A stretch of DNA of 64,000 bases from Kaistia dalseonensis (GCF_030814715.1 NZ_JAUSVO010000001.1:496001-560000), one strand, 5' to 3'. Shown: positions 45,601 to 54,688, numbered from the stretch's first letter. Notes: generated by a model from the sequence alone, not told the origin. Numbers and translations: made by a program.

Positions 45601-46035
45601 TCAGCGAATGGCCGCCAGCGTGGCGAAAGCAAGCAGCGCATAGCGGGCGAACTTGCCGAATGCCACGAGGATGAGGAAGGAGGGCAGCGGCTCGCGCATG
45701 ATTCCCGCGACGAGCGTCAGCGGGTCGCCCACCACGGGCAGCCAGGCGAAGAGGAGGCTCCAGCGGCCGAATCGGCCGTACCAGCGCTGGGCGCGTTCCA
45801 ATGCAGGCGCGGAGACCGGAAACCAGCGGCGATCGCGGAAGCGGTCGATGCAGCGCCCAAGCCACCAGTTCACCAGTGAGCCCAGCACATTGCCGATGCC
45901 GGCCACGCAGACGATCAGCGGAACCGACACGCCGCCCTTGACGACCAGGGCGACGAGCACGGCCTCCGACTGCGCGGGAATGAGCGTCGCGGCGAGAAAT
46001 GAGGCTGCAAAGAGTCCGGAAATTTCAGCGATCAT
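45601..46035 (-). CDS. YqaA-family (SNARE/VTT-like) small membrane protein
   Basis: A 144-residue inner-membrane protein related to YqaA and the DedA superfamily. LFAASFLAATLIPAQSEAVLVALVVKGG, a short loop with VAGIGNVLGSLVNWWLGR, RAQRWYGRFGRWSLLFAWLPVVGDPLTLVAGIMR, and a final hydrophobic segment FLILVAFGKFARYALLAF are characteristic. The GDPLTLVAG segment is the conserved re-entrant motif. The transported molecule is unknown; DedA relatives are linked to lipid flipping. It is divergent from the Tag-like gene. Confidence 0.87.
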   Translation of the reverse strand: MIAEISGLFAASFLAATLIPAQSEAVLVALVVKGGVSVPLIVCVAGIGNVLGSLVNWWLGRCIDRFRDRRWFPVSAPALERAQRWYGRFGRWSLLFAWLPVVGDPLTLVAGIMREPLPSFLILVAFGKFARYALLAFATLAAIR

Positions 46036-46276
46036 GACCGGCCGCCTCGGTGCCGAGCCCGATGGAACCTGTTCCTGATGTTCGGCGGCGGCGTATCCGG
46101 CTGGCTGGTTCGCTCTCGATCCGGAGCATGGGTCGCCGCCTTTCAGCGCGCCCCGTCCCCGCGGCAAGAGGAGCGACGGCCGGACGATCAGTCGGCCTTG
46201 ACGATTGTCCGCCGACGATCGATCCCATTGGGAGACGCGGTCGTTCCCCTTTCCCGGTGCTGAAGGAGAGCATTTC

Positions 46277-46975
46277 ATGATTCCGTTCGAGGTCATTCGC
46301 GTCCGAGCCGAGGCGCGCAGAGGCGGCGCCGATGCTCTCGCCGCCCTGCTGCCGGTGGTCAAGCCGCGGGCGGCGCTGGCCGAACTCGCCGATGATCGGG
46401 TGCTCGCGGAAATGACGAAGCGCGTGTTTCAGGCCGGGTTCGTCTGGAGCGTGATCGAGGCGAAGTGGCAGGGCTTCGAGGCGGCCTTTCTCGGCTTCGA
46501 TCCCGCCGCTCTGGTCTTCCAGCCCGACGATTACTGGGACGGACTCGAGAGCGACGCCCGCATCGTCAGGAACGGCGCCAAGATCCGCTCCGTGCGCGAG
46601 AATGCCGGCTTCGTGCGGGCGATCGCCGCGGAGCACGGCAGCTTCGGACGCTTTCTCGCCGCATGGCCGGAGGAGGACGAGGTCGGCCTGCTCGATCGGC
46701 TCGGCAAGCGCGGCAGCAGGCTCGGCGGCAATTCGGGCCAGATGCTGCTGCGCTTCCTGGGCTACGACGCCTTTGTCATCTCCGGCGACGTGGCTCTCTG
46801 CCTGCGCGATGCCGGAGTCGACATCGCCACCGAGCCAAAATCCAAGCGCGACCTCGCCAGAGTGCAAGAGGCCTTCAACGCCTGGCGAGCCGAGACGAAC
46901 TTGCCCTATACGCATCTCTCCCGCATCGCCGCGATGTCCATCGGCGAGATCAGGTCCGAACGCCACGAAGACTGA
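46277..46975 (+). CDS. Divergent DNA-3-methyladenine glycosylase I (Tag-like)
   Basis: A 232-residue protein similar to Tag: LAEMTKRVFQAGFVWSVIEAKWQGFEAAFLGFDP and RIVRNGAKIRSVRENA align with the Tag core. However, the zinc ligands of E. coli Tag (an N-terminal cysteine and histidine, and a C-terminal His-x3-Cys) are absent, and the catalytic glutamate position appears to be arginine (TKRVFQAGF against LEGQQAGLSW). The C-terminal segment GGNSGQMLLRFLGYDAFVISGDVALCL looks like the HhH/aspartate region of HhH-GPD enzymes. It may act on different damaged bases, or bind without cleaving. AAGGAG lies upstream. Confidence 0.75.
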   Translation: MIPFEVIRVRAEARRGGADALAALLPVVKPRAALAELADDRVLAEMTKRVFQAGFVWSVIEAKWQGFEAAFLGFDPAALVFQPDDYWDGLESDARIVRNGAKIRSVRENAGFVRAIAAEHGSFGRFLAAWPEEDEVGLLDRLGKRGSRLGGNSGQMLLRFLGYDAFVISGDVALCLRDAGVDIATEPKSKRDLARVQEAFNAWRAETNLPYTHLSRIAAMSIGEIRSERHED

Positions 46976-47034
46976 CATCCCTCGAGGTCTGACGCCATCC
47001 GGTGCTGCGCCAGTGCGCCGGGCGGTGTTCGTGA

Positions 47035-49086
47035 TCAGATGTCGAGTTCGGTGACGAAGGCGGCATTGTCCTGGATGAAGCGGAAGCGCTCCTCCGGCTT
47101 GTTGCCCATCAATTGCTCGACGGTGTCCCGGGTCAGCTCGATCTCGCCATTGACGATCCCGACGCGCAGCAGCGTGCGCTTGGCCGGGTCCATCGTCGTC
47201 TCCTTGAGCTGGTTGGGCATCATTTCTCCCAGGCCCTTGAAGCGGCCGATCTCGATCTTGCCCTTGCCCTTGAACTCGCTCTCCAGCAATTCGTCCTTAT
47301 GCGCATCATTGCGCGCATAGAGCGTCTTGCCGCCCTGGCTGATGCGGTAGAGCGGCGGCACGGCGAGATAGAGATGACCGGTCTGAATGAGCTCGGGCAT
47401 TTCGCGATAGAAGAAGGTGATGAGCAGCGAGGCGATATGGGCGCCGTCGACATCGGCGTCGGTCATGATGATGACCTTGTCGTAGCGCAGGTCCTCGTCG
47501 CGATACTGGTTGCGCGGGCCGACGCCGAGTGCCTGCATCAGGTCGGCGAGCTGCTGGTTCTGTGCGAGCTTCTCGCGGCCGGCATTGGCGACATTGAGGA
47601 TCTTGCCGCGAAGCGGCAGCACGGCCTGGCTGGCGCGGCTGCGGGCCTGCTTGGCGGAGCCGCCGGCGCTGTCGCCCTCGACGATGAAGATCTCGCTGCC
47701 CTGTGCCGCGCTCTGGCTGCAATCGGCGAGCTTGCCGGGGAGGCGGAGCTTGCGCACCGCCGACTTCCGGTTGACTTCCTTCTCCTGCCGGCGGCGCAGG
47801 CGCTCCTCGGCGCGCTCGATCACCCAGTCGAGCAGCCGCGTCGCTTCCTGCGGCGAGGCCGCGAGCCAATGGTCGAACGGATCGCCGATCGCCTTCTCGA
47901 CGATGCGGGCGGCTTCCGCCGTCGCGAGGCGGTCCTTGGTCTGGCCGACAAATTCGGGCTCGCGCACGAAGACGGAGAGCATGGCGGCGCAGGATGTCAT
48001 GACGTCGTCGGCCGTGATCGCGGCGGCGCGCTTGTTGCCGGTCAGATCGGCATAGGCCTTGAGACCGCGCAGGAGCGCCATGCGCAGCCCCTGCTCGTGC
48101 GTCCCGCCCTCGGGAGTGGGCACGGTGTTGCAGTAGGAGCGGACATAGCCGTCGCCGGGGAACCAGGTGATGGCCCATTCGGCCGCGCCATGGCCGCTCG
48201 CCTTGTCGGTACGGCCGGCAAAGATCTGGCTGGTGACCATGCGCTCGCCGGTGAGATCGGCCGCGAGCGAATCCTTGAGACCGCCGGGAAAATGCAGCAC
48301 CGCCGTCGGCGGCGTGACGCTGTCGCCCACGAGAAGCTCGGCCGCACAGCTCCAGCGGATCTCGACGCCGCCAAAGAGATAGGCCTTGGAGCGCGCCATG
48401 GTGAAGATGCGCGCCGGCTTGAAATGCGCGCCCTTGCCGAAGATCTGTTCGTCGGGCTTGAAGCGGGTCCGCGTGCCGCGACGATTGTGGATCTCGCCCA
48501 CCGCCTCCAGCCGCGATGTCGGCAGGCCACGCGAGAAGGTTTGACGGTAGAGACGCTTGCCGCGCGCGACCTCGACCTCGAGCATTTCGGAAAGCGCGTT
48601 GACGACCGATATGCCGACGCCGTGCAAGCCGCCCGAGGTCTCGTAAACCTTGGAATCGAACTTTCCGCCCGAATGCAGCGTCGTCATGATGACTTCGAGC
48701 GCGGACTTGTCCTTGAACTTCGGATGCGGATCAACCGGGATGCCACGTCCATTGTCCGTGACCGTGAGGAAGCCGTCGGCCGACATCTCGACCTCGATGA
48801 AGGTCGCGTGGCCGGCCACGGCCTCGTCCATCGAATTGTCGATCACTTCGGCGAAGAGATGATGCAGGGCTTTCTCGTCGGTGCCGCCAATATACATGCC
48901 CGGACGGCGCCGCACGGGCTCGAGCCCTTCCAGCACTTCGATGTCGGCGGCCGAATAGTCGCTCTCGGCCGAACTGCTTGCAGTCGCACGGGACGGCGCG
49001 GGCCGGCGCGGCGCTGGCTCGGGTGCAGGATCGAGCTTGCGGGCCGTGGCCGCTCCGCCACCGAAAAGGTCTTCAGTCTCTGCCAT
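47035..49086 (-). CDS. parE: DNA topoisomerase IV subunit B
   Basis: ParE is the ATPase subunit of topoisomerase IV, which decatenates chromosomes. After a 50-residue variable, proline/alanine-rich N terminus comes the GHKL ATPase: RRPGMYIGGTDEKALHHLFAEVIDNSMDEAVAG, VTDNGRGIPVDPHPK and SGGLHGVGISVVNALS. The transducer and Toprim domains follow, with EGDSAGGSAKQARSR and IIMTDADVDGAHIASLLITFFYR. The length is 683 aa. Two ATGs (49086, 49092) are possible; the inner one has a better-spaced GGA. It is convergent with the Tag-like gene. Confidence 0.95.
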   Translation of the reverse strand: MAETEDLFGGGAATARKLDPAPEPAPRRPAPSRATASSSAESDYSAADIEVLEGLEPVRRRPGMYIGGTDEKALHHLFAEVIDNSMDEAVAGHATFIEVEMSADGFLTVTDNGRGIPVDPHPKFKDKSALEVIMTTLHSGGKFDSKVYETSGGLHGVGISVVNALSEMLEVEVARGKRLYRQTFSRGLPTSRLEAVGEIHNRRGTRTRFKPDEQIFGKGAHFKPARIFTMARSKAYLFGGVEIRWSCAAELLVGDSVTPPTAVLHFPGGLKDSLAADLTGERMVTSQIFAGRTDKASGHGAAEWAITWFPGDGYVRSYCNTVPTPEGGTHEQGLRMALLRGLKAYADLTGNKRAAAITADDVMTSCAAMLSVFVREPEFVGQTKDRLATAEAARIVEKAIGDPFDHWLAASPQEATRLLDWVIERAEERLRRRQEKEVNRKSAVRKLRLPGKLADCSQSAAQGSEIFIVEGDSAGGSAKQARSRASQAVLPLRGKILNVANAGREKLAQNQQLADLMQALGVGPRNQYRDEDLRYDKVIIMTDADVDGAHIASLLITFFYREMPELIQTGHLYLAVPPLYRISQGGKTLYARNDAHKDELLESEFKGKGKIEIGRFKGLGEMMPNQLKETTMDPAKRTLLRVGIVNGEIELTRDTVEQLMGNKPEERFRFIQDNAAFVTELDI

Positions 49087-49589
49087 GGTCATCCGTTACT
49101 TGAGGTCCGTTGAAATGGCCGGGTGAAGGCTTCGAATCAAGATGGAATTTTGCCACGCGGTCGATCGCGGCGCGAGCTTGTTTCCCTTTTGTTCGAATTA
49201 TCCAGTGTCTCGGGCACTTGAGGCGGGCAAGGCCGGACCTCGGGCGTCTCCGCGCTCGCGACGGAGTCTCCGGAGGGGCGCCGCAAGATTTGTGGCGGCA
49301 TGGCAACAGTGTCGTTGCAACTCGATCCGAGTCCTTCGCGCGGTCATGATCCGCCGCCTTTCAGCCATAAAGTGAAACGACCGTCGAACTCATCCGGGGG
49401 CGGATAGGATCAGCTTTGAAGACTATCGAAAGAGCATTTCGACGTGCTGTCAAAGTGCGCGAACATGAGACGGGTGGGGCGTGGTCAAGACTCCGCGATG
49501 GCCTCGGATTCGCCAGAAACCTATCCCATATCTCTGGGCATCGTATTTTGGGCCGCGATCATGCGGCGCGGGCAAGGATCATCGTCGAC
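49087..49589. other. 503-base gap between parE and the ExoR-like gene
   Basis: The gap lies between divergent genes and contains no supported gene; the open frames inside lack domains. In-frame codons upstream of the ExoR-like start read through it without a ribosome site. The long size suggests a regulated promoter with an extended leader for the ExoR-like gene, but no operator is convincingly seen. Confidence 0.55.
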
Positions 49590-50474
49590 ATGCCGTTGGT
49601 GACTGAGCGTCGCCGGGGCGGCTTTGTCTCGGCGCTGACGTGGCGTGCTATGCGGATTTCTAACGCGTTTGGCAGCGTAGCCATACTCGGCATCGGCGTT
49701 ATTGTTGGGCTCTGCTTCGGCATGGGCAGTGCGTCGGCGCTCGACGCGCGTTCGCTCGACAAGAATTCGACGCCGGTTGAAGCATTCCGGTTGGGTTTCA
49801 ACGCCTACAAGCAAGGCGACAAGACCACGGCCGTCGAGGCGCTGACCTATGCCGCCGAAAAGGGGCATACGGTGGCGCAGTGGAAGCTCGGCCGCATGTA
49901 TGCGGAGGGTGACGGCCTCGCCAAGGACGATGTGAAGGCGTTCGAGCTCTTCAGCGAGGTCGCCGACGCCCACGCGGACGACAATCCCAACGCCCCGGCC
50001 GCGCCCTTTGTCTCGAATGCCTTCGTCGCGCTCGGCTCCTATTATCGCAGCGGCATCCCGAACAGCGACATCCAGCCTGATTTCGGCCGTGCGCGGCAGA
50101 TGTTCTCCTATGCGGCGTCCTATTTCGGCGATTCCGACGCGCAGTTGAACCTCGCCCGCATGTATTACGAAGGCGAGGGCGGCGACCGCGACCTGAAGCA
50201 GGCGGCGCGCTGGGCCAAGCTCTCGGCGAACAAGGGCAATGTTGGCGCTCAGGCCCTTCTCGGACACATGCTGTTCGAGGGCGACGGCGTCACGCGCCAG
50301 CCCGTGGTCGGCCTGATGTTCCTGACGATTGCGCGCGATCGCGCCAAGCCGCTCGACCCCTGGATCCAGGACATGCAGGAGCAGGCCTTCTCGGTCGCGA
50401 CCGAGACCGAGCGGCGTACCGCGCTCGCAATGGCCGATGAGTGGATGAACAAGAACGCGGCGCCGGCTCCCTGA
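49590..50474 (+). CDS. exoR: ExoR-like periplasmic Sel1-repeat protein
   Basis: A 294-residue exported protein with Sel1 (TPR-like) repeats, resembling ExoR of rhizobia, which in the periplasm restrains the ExoS-ChvI system controlling exopolysaccharide and acid response. A signal anchor (AFGSVAILGIGVIVGLCFGMGSASA) precedes PVEAFRLGFNAYKQGDKTTAVEALTYAAEKGHTVAQWKLGRMYAEGDG, and further repeats GRARQMFSYAASYFGDSDAQLNLARMYYEGEG and QAARWAKLSANKGNVGAQALLGHMLFEGDG follow. The chosen ATG (MPLVTERRR) has AAGGA 11 bases upstream; ATG at 49650 is an alternative. Neither exoS nor chvI is in the window. Confidence 0.72.
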   Translation: MPLVTERRRGGFVSALTWRAMRISNAFGSVAILGIGVIVGLCFGMGSASALDARSLDKNSTPVEAFRLGFNAYKQGDKTTAVEALTYAAEKGHTVAQWKLGRMYAEGDGLAKDDVKAFELFSEVADAHADDNPNAPAAPFVSNAFVALGSYYRSGIPNSDIQPDFGRARQMFSYAASYFGDSDAQLNLARMYYEGEGGDRDLKQAARWAKLSANKGNVGAQALLGHMLFEGDGVTRQPVVGLMFLTIARDRAKPLDPWIQDMQEQAFSVATETERRTALAMADEWMNKNAAPAP

Positions 50475-50777
50475 GGCCTGCCCGTTCCGGCACGGGCGGC
50501 GCAGATTGTCGCGTCGCCGGGTGCCTGACGCCCTATCTTATTGACGGTGGTTGTTATTTGACGTGGACGAGTAGCATCGCCGCTTGCGGTTCGTTGCCCT
50601 CTTCGTCCAGAGTCTCCCCATGGTTCGTCGTGGCCCCGGCAGAGCGCGCGGACATTGCATTGGCAAGCCAGGGCGGCGGGGAGGGTAGGGTCGCATGGCC
50701 GGCGCCGTTGATCGACACATCCAGCCAGGTTCGCCGCCCGCCGGCCGCACGGGGCTGCCGTTCGGTCCAGGCGCGCC
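50475..50777. other. 303-base gap before the OmpA-module gene
   Basis: No gene is supported. A six-pair hairpin GCCCGT-TCCGGC-ACGGGC (50480-50497) follows the ExoR-like stop but has no uridine run. No clear promoter elements are seen in the remaining bases. Confidence 0.5.
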
Positions 50778-52913
50778 ATGAGCGCGTGGCGACTTTGGGT
50801 CACCCCCGGGCTCGTGATCGTGACCGTGCTGGCCGCGATCGCGATCTGGATGAGCATCGGCAGGATCGAGGCCGATATCGGCCAGCGGGTCGATGCCGAG
50901 CTGGCGACCGATGGCCAGGATTGGGCGAGCGCCGAGGTGAGCGGCCGCACCGTCACCGTCATGGGAACGGCGCCGACCGTCATCGCGCAGCGCCTTGCCG
51001 TCGAATCGGCGGATCGCGTCTGGGGTGTCTCGCTCGTCCTCGATGGCAGCGGCATCATTCCGCTGCAGCCGGCCTATAGCTGGACCGCGACGCGATCGGA
51101 AAAGGAAATCCGCCTCACCGGCTATGTGCCGGGGGAAGACGAGCGGCTTGCCGTCCTCTCTGCGGCGAAGCGCTATTTCCCCGGCTTCACCCTCCAGGAC
51201 CAGATGCAGGATGCCCGCGGCCAACCGGTCAATTTCCTCGGGCTCACCGATTTCGCGCTCGCACGCCTCGCCGAATTGGGGGACGGATCCGTGGTCTTGA
51301 ACGGCCCGAGTCTTTCGATCGACGGCACGGCCATCGACGAGCCGCGTTTTGCGGCGGCGGCGCGTGCCCTCTCCGGGCCGCTGCCGGCCAATGCCGCGAT
51401 CAGAAGCGTCCGCATTCTGCCCCCACGCAAGGAGAGCTTCGTCTGGCACGTCGATTTCAACGGCAAGACGATCCGCATCGAAGGGTTCGTGCCGTCAGAA
51501 TTAGTGCGGCGCGATATCGCTCTCGCGATCCAGACGGCGCTTCCCGGCATCTCGATCGATGACCAGACCGAGCTCGCCTCCGGCGCGCCGGGCGGCTTCG
51601 ATTCCGCCGCGATCTTCGCCGTCTATCAGCTCGCCCATCTGACGGAGGGCCAGATCGCGATCGACGGCAAGGTTCTGTCCTTCAAGGGCAGCGCCCGGAC
51701 GGTAGCCGATTATGAGACGACGCTGGCCGAGATCGGCGCGCGTCGGGACAAGCACAGCGTCGGCGTGGCGATCGGTTCGATCGATGTCGTACCGGCGAGC
51801 GTCGATCCCTATGTCTGGCGGGCCGATCGCAGCGGCACGGTGGTCGTGCTCAGCGGCTACATGCCGACCCCCGTCGCGCGTGACGAAGTACTGAAGGCAA
51901 CCGCCGAACTCTTCCCCGGCATGATGGTGACGGATCGCCTGCGCATCGCCGACGGCGACCCGAAGATGGACTGGATCGGCGCCGTCGAATATTCGCTGCG
52001 CCAGCTCGCCCTGCTCGGCAAGGGCTCGGTCTCGCTCACCGGCCGGAGCTACGACATTGTCGGCGAGGCGATATCGACGACGGCCTATGCTGAATTGGTC
52101 GACGCGCTCAAGAAGACATTGCCCGCCAGCATGGAGTTGCGCCGCAAGGCGGTGGCGCCCGCCGCTATTTCGCCGTTCATCTTCGCGGCCGGTCGTCTGC
52201 CCGATGCGCTCAGCTTCAGCGGCTATGTCCCGACCGACGAAGCCGCCAAGCAGATCGTTGCGCTCGCTCGGCCGAAATTCGGCCAGGTGCGGATCGACAT
52301 GCAGCTTCTTCTCGCCGGTGGCGCGCCGGATGGGTTTGTCGATGCGGTCGGCACGGCGCTTCAGGCGATCAGCCGGCTGGATGGCGGCCGCTTCGAACTG
52401 GTCGACACCAAGCTCTCACTCTCTGGCGTCGCCGTATCGGATGGCGCGCGCCAGGCCATCGAATCGACGGTCCAGTCGTCATTGCCGGATGGCTTCGAGT
52501 TCTCACCATCCCTGATGGTCGCCGTCGGCGGCGATCCGCTGGCCGCCGGCGAGTGCCAAACCGCGCTTCGCACAGAGATGGAGCGCGACATGGTGCAGTT
52601 TGAAAGCGGCACGGCGACGATCCTGCCCGACAGCTACGGCCTGCTCGACCGGCTGGCGGCTATCGTGCAGCGCTGCCCCGCCGCGACCGTCGAGGTCGGC
52701 GCCCATACGGATTCGGGTGGCGGCACGCGCAAGAACCAGGCCCTGAGCGAGGCACGCGCCAAGGCGGTGGTCGACCGACTGGTCGAGGATGGCGTTCGTC
52801 AGGAGCGCTTGCGTCCGATCGGCTATGGCCAATCGCGTCCGATCGCGTCCAATTCGAACGCGGCCGGACGCGCGCAGAATCGCCGTATCGAATTCAACGT
52901 GGTCGGGCAGTAA
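50778..52913 (+). CDS. Inner-membrane-anchored OmpA-domain protein with four tandem modules
   Basis: A 711-residue protein. Residues about 9-28 form one membrane anchor (TPGLVIVTVLAAIAIWMS). Four diverged copies of a module of about 122 residues begin near 100, 221, 345 and 467, each opening with an aromatic W/F strand and a G(Y/F)(V/M)P turn (LTGYVPGE, IEGFVPSE, LSGYMPTP, FSGYVPTD), then a helix pair and a VSLTGRSYDIVGEA-type ending; a half copy precedes them. The pattern is BON-like. Residues 600-711 are an OmpA peptidoglycan-binding domain (VEVGAHTDSGG, NQALSEARAKAVVDRL, GYGQSRPIASN). It heads a three-gene cassette of unknown function. Confidence 0.85.
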   Translation: MSAWRLWVTPGLVIVTVLAAIAIWMSIGRIEADIGQRVDAELATDGQDWASAEVSGRTVTVMGTAPTVIAQRLAVESADRVWGVSLVLDGSGIIPLQPAYSWTATRSEKEIRLTGYVPGEDERLAVLSAAKRYFPGFTLQDQMQDARGQPVNFLGLTDFALARLAELGDGSVVLNGPSLSIDGTAIDEPRFAAAARALSGPLPANAAIRSVRILPPRKESFVWHVDFNGKTIRIEGFVPSELVRRDIALAIQTALPGISIDDQTELASGAPGGFDSAAIFAVYQLAHLTEGQIAIDGKVLSFKGSARTVADYETTLAEIGARRDKHSVGVAIGSIDVVPASVDPYVWRADRSGTVVVLSGYMPTPVARDEVLKATAELFPGMMVTDRLRIADGDPKMDWIGAVEYSLRQLALLGKGSVSLTGRSYDIVGEAISTTAYAELVDALKKTLPASMELRRKAVAPAAISPFIFAAGRLPDALSFSGYVPTDEAAKQIVALARPKFGQVRIDMQLLLAGGAPDGFVDAVGTALQAISRLDGGRFELVDTKLSLSGVAVSDGARQAIESTVQSSLPDGFEFSPSLMVAVGGDPLAAGECQTALRTEMERDMVQFESGTATILPDSYGLLDRLAAIVQRCPAATVEVGAHTDSGGGTRKNQALSEARAKAVVDRLVEDGVRQERLRPIGYGQSRPIASNSNAAGRAQNRRIEFNVVGQ

Positions 52914-52921
52914 GGTCGGGC

Positions 52922-53077
52922 ATGTCCTATCTCATCGTCCAATACTGGGATTTCCTGAGCATCGCCGCCGGCCTTGGCGTGGTCGTGGGCTGGTGGGCGC
53001 AGGGCTCGCGACGGCGTGGCGCGCCGGGGGCGCCCGGTGCCGCACGGCCGACCGCTTCCGGGGAGGCGAGACCGTGA
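52922..53077 (+). CDS. Small membrane protein, 51 residues
   Basis: A short gene starting 8 bases after the OmpA-module stop. The product has an N-terminal hydrophobic helix (IVQYWDFLSIAAGLGVVVGWW) and then a short, positively charged, glycine/proline/alanine-rich tail ending TASGEARP. Its last codon overlaps the GTG start of the next gene (GTGA), so the three genes are translationally coupled. It is probably an inner-membrane subunit or linker; no family is recognised. Confidence 0.7.
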   Translation: MSYLIVQYWDFLSIAAGLGVVVGWWAQGSRRRGAPGAPGAARPTASGEARP

Positions 53078-53844
53078 TCCTGCACGCGGCCGAACTCTGG
53101 GCGGTGCTCGCCCTCTGCTTCCTGTTCGGCTGTCTTGTCGGCTCGCTCCTCAATCGCGCCGTCGCCCTGACGGGCGCCGCCGCGTCCCAGACCCGTATCA
53201 TCCACGGCATCGACCTGGTCATCCGTGTGTTGGAATGGCGCATTTTGCCCTGGCGCAATCGCGAGCCGGTGCCGCTGCCGCAGGTTGTCCCTGTGCCTCC
53301 GCCCAATTTCAGCCATTTGCCCGAAGAACTCGTGGTGACCTTGCCGCCGCCCGAGGAGCGATTGCTGCCGGCGGAGCTTCTGGAGCCCGTCGCAATGGCG
53401 TCCGAGCCGACGCCGCTCGCCACCGATCCGGCCAAGCTCGCCGAGGCGCTGGCGCGCGCCGATGGCGCCGGCCACCGTCCTCTCCCCCTTGCCGGTCCGC
53501 GAGGTGGTGTCGCCGATGATCTCGCCGCCATCAAGGGGCTCGGCAAGCGGCATGCGGCGCGGCTCGCCTCGGTCGGCATCTTCCATTTCAGCCAGATTGC
53601 GGCGTGGACTCCACAGGAGATCGCCTGGGTCGCAGCGTTTCTCGATGTTGGCGACACCATCGTGAGCAAGGACTGGGTCGGCCAGTCGACGCGCGTGGCG
53701 AGTGCCGATGACCCGGCCGAAGCGGTCAAGCCGAAGCGCAAGCTGCCGCGGCCCCGATCGAAGCGCGGTAAGGCGAAGAAGCAGTCGGAGACTATTGGCG
53801 AGTCCGCCTCAGCCGATCGTAGCGATGAAGCCGGCAATCCGTGA
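53074..53844 (+). CDS. Membrane-anchored helix-hairpin-helix protein
   Basis: A 256-residue protein. One N-terminal helix (LWAVLALCFLFGCLVGSLL) is followed by a proline-rich region (EPVPLPQVVPVPPP, about 75-125) that may span or reach partners. Near residues 145-205 is a helix-hairpin-helix segment DDLAAIKGLGKRHAARLASVGIFHFSQIAAWTPQEIAWVAAFL, similar to the domain found in many envelope-associated proteins described as flap-endonuclease-like, which binds DNA or protein. The tail is basic (PKRKLPRPRSKRGKAKK). GTG start with GGGGAGG upstream. It overlaps the convergent hydrolase tail by 36 bases. Confidence 0.8.
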   Translation: MILHAAELWAVLALCFLFGCLVGSLLNRAVALTGAAASQTRIIHGIDLVIRVLEWRILPWRNREPVPLPQVVPVPPPNFSHLPEELVVTLPPPEERLLPAELLEPVAMASEPTPLATDPAKLAEALARADGAGHRPLPLAGPRGGVADDLAAIKGLGKRHAARLASVGIFHFSQIAAWTPQEIAWVAAFLDVGDTIVSKDWVGQSTRVASADDPAEAVKPKRKLPRPRSKRGKAKKQSETIGESASADRSDEAGNP

Positions 53845-54684
53845 CAGGAGCGGGCCGCGCAACATGGGCGGATGGCCCTCGCCCGCGACATTGACCGCGA
53901 CGAGACCCGGATGGGTGGCGGCCATGGCGTCGAGCGTAGCCCGCGAGAGGAGATCGGTCTCCTCGCCACGGATCACCATCACGGGTACCGTGGTGAGCGT
54001 CGCGAAGGCGGCCGTGAGATCGACCGGTGGCGTCTCGGGCGTGACCGCATCGAGACCACGCGCCAGTGCGGGATCATAATCGACCACGGGACGCCCATCC
54101 TGCTCGGCGAAGGTGAGGCGAGCCTGGTCGATCCAGTCCTGGTCGGAATAGCCCGGAAAGAAACGCCCATGGGTCGTGCGGATCAGGCGCACGGCGTCGT
54201 CCCAGTCACGCGGGGCTTCGCCCTGGCCGACATAGGACTTGATCCTGAACAGCCCGGCGGTTTCGATGATGCTGCCAATATCGTTGAGGACCACGCCGGC
54301 GATCGCATCGCGTTTCACCGTGCCCATCAGCATGGTGATGATGCCGCCACGCGAGGTGCCGACGAAGATGGCGCGGGTGACGCCACGCAGCGACATGCCG
54401 AGCAGCACGTCCTGCATTTCGACGAGCGGATTATACGATGCCCCGGTCGGATCCCGATCGGAGGTGCCACGACCGCGATAATCGAAGACGAGTACCCGCC
54501 GGCCCGCCTCGGCGAGCATGTGGGCGAGCAGGTCGAAATCGCGCGCGGTGCGGGTCAGTCCCGGCAGGCACACGACGGGCAGGGTAGCCACCTGCCCGGC
54601 GCCATAGTCGCGTCCACCCAGCGTCAGGCCGTCCTGACTCTGGTAGCGGAAAGCCGCGTAGCCTGCATCGATCGACACGGCCAT
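53809..54684 (-). CDS. Alpha/beta hydrolase, 291 aa
   Basis: A soluble alpha/beta-hydrolase. The nucleophile elbow is FVGTSRGGIITMLM, the oxyanion strand VVCLPGLTRTARDFDLLAHML, VFDYRGRGTSDRD is typical of epoxide hydrolase/lactonase-like enzymes, and the acid and histidine lie in VIRGEETDLLS and GEGHPPML. The substrate is unknown. It is four bases downstream of the lytic transglycosylase gene, so cotranscription is likely, although a functional link is not evident. Confidence 0.87.
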   Translation of the reverse strand: MAVSIDAGYAAFRYQSQDGLTLGGRDYGAGQVATLPVVCLPGLTRTARDFDLLAHMLAEAGRRVLVFDYRGRGTSDRDPTGASYNPLVEMQDVLLGMSLRGVTRAIFVGTSRGGIITMLMGTVKRDAIAGVVLNDIGSIIETAGLFRIKSYVGQGEAPRDWDDAVRLIRTTHGRFFPGYSDQDWIDQARLTFAEQDGRPVVDYDPALARGLDAVTPETPPVDLTAAFATLTTVPVMVIRGEETDLLSRATLDAMAATHPGLVAVNVAGEGHPPMLRGPLLSRIAGFIATIG

Positions 54685-54688
54685 CCGA

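Noticed and set aside
47113-49113. A 666-codon plus-strand frame across parE
   Set aside because: The minus-strand parE has complete gyrase-family motifs; the plus frame is a GC-driven shadow.
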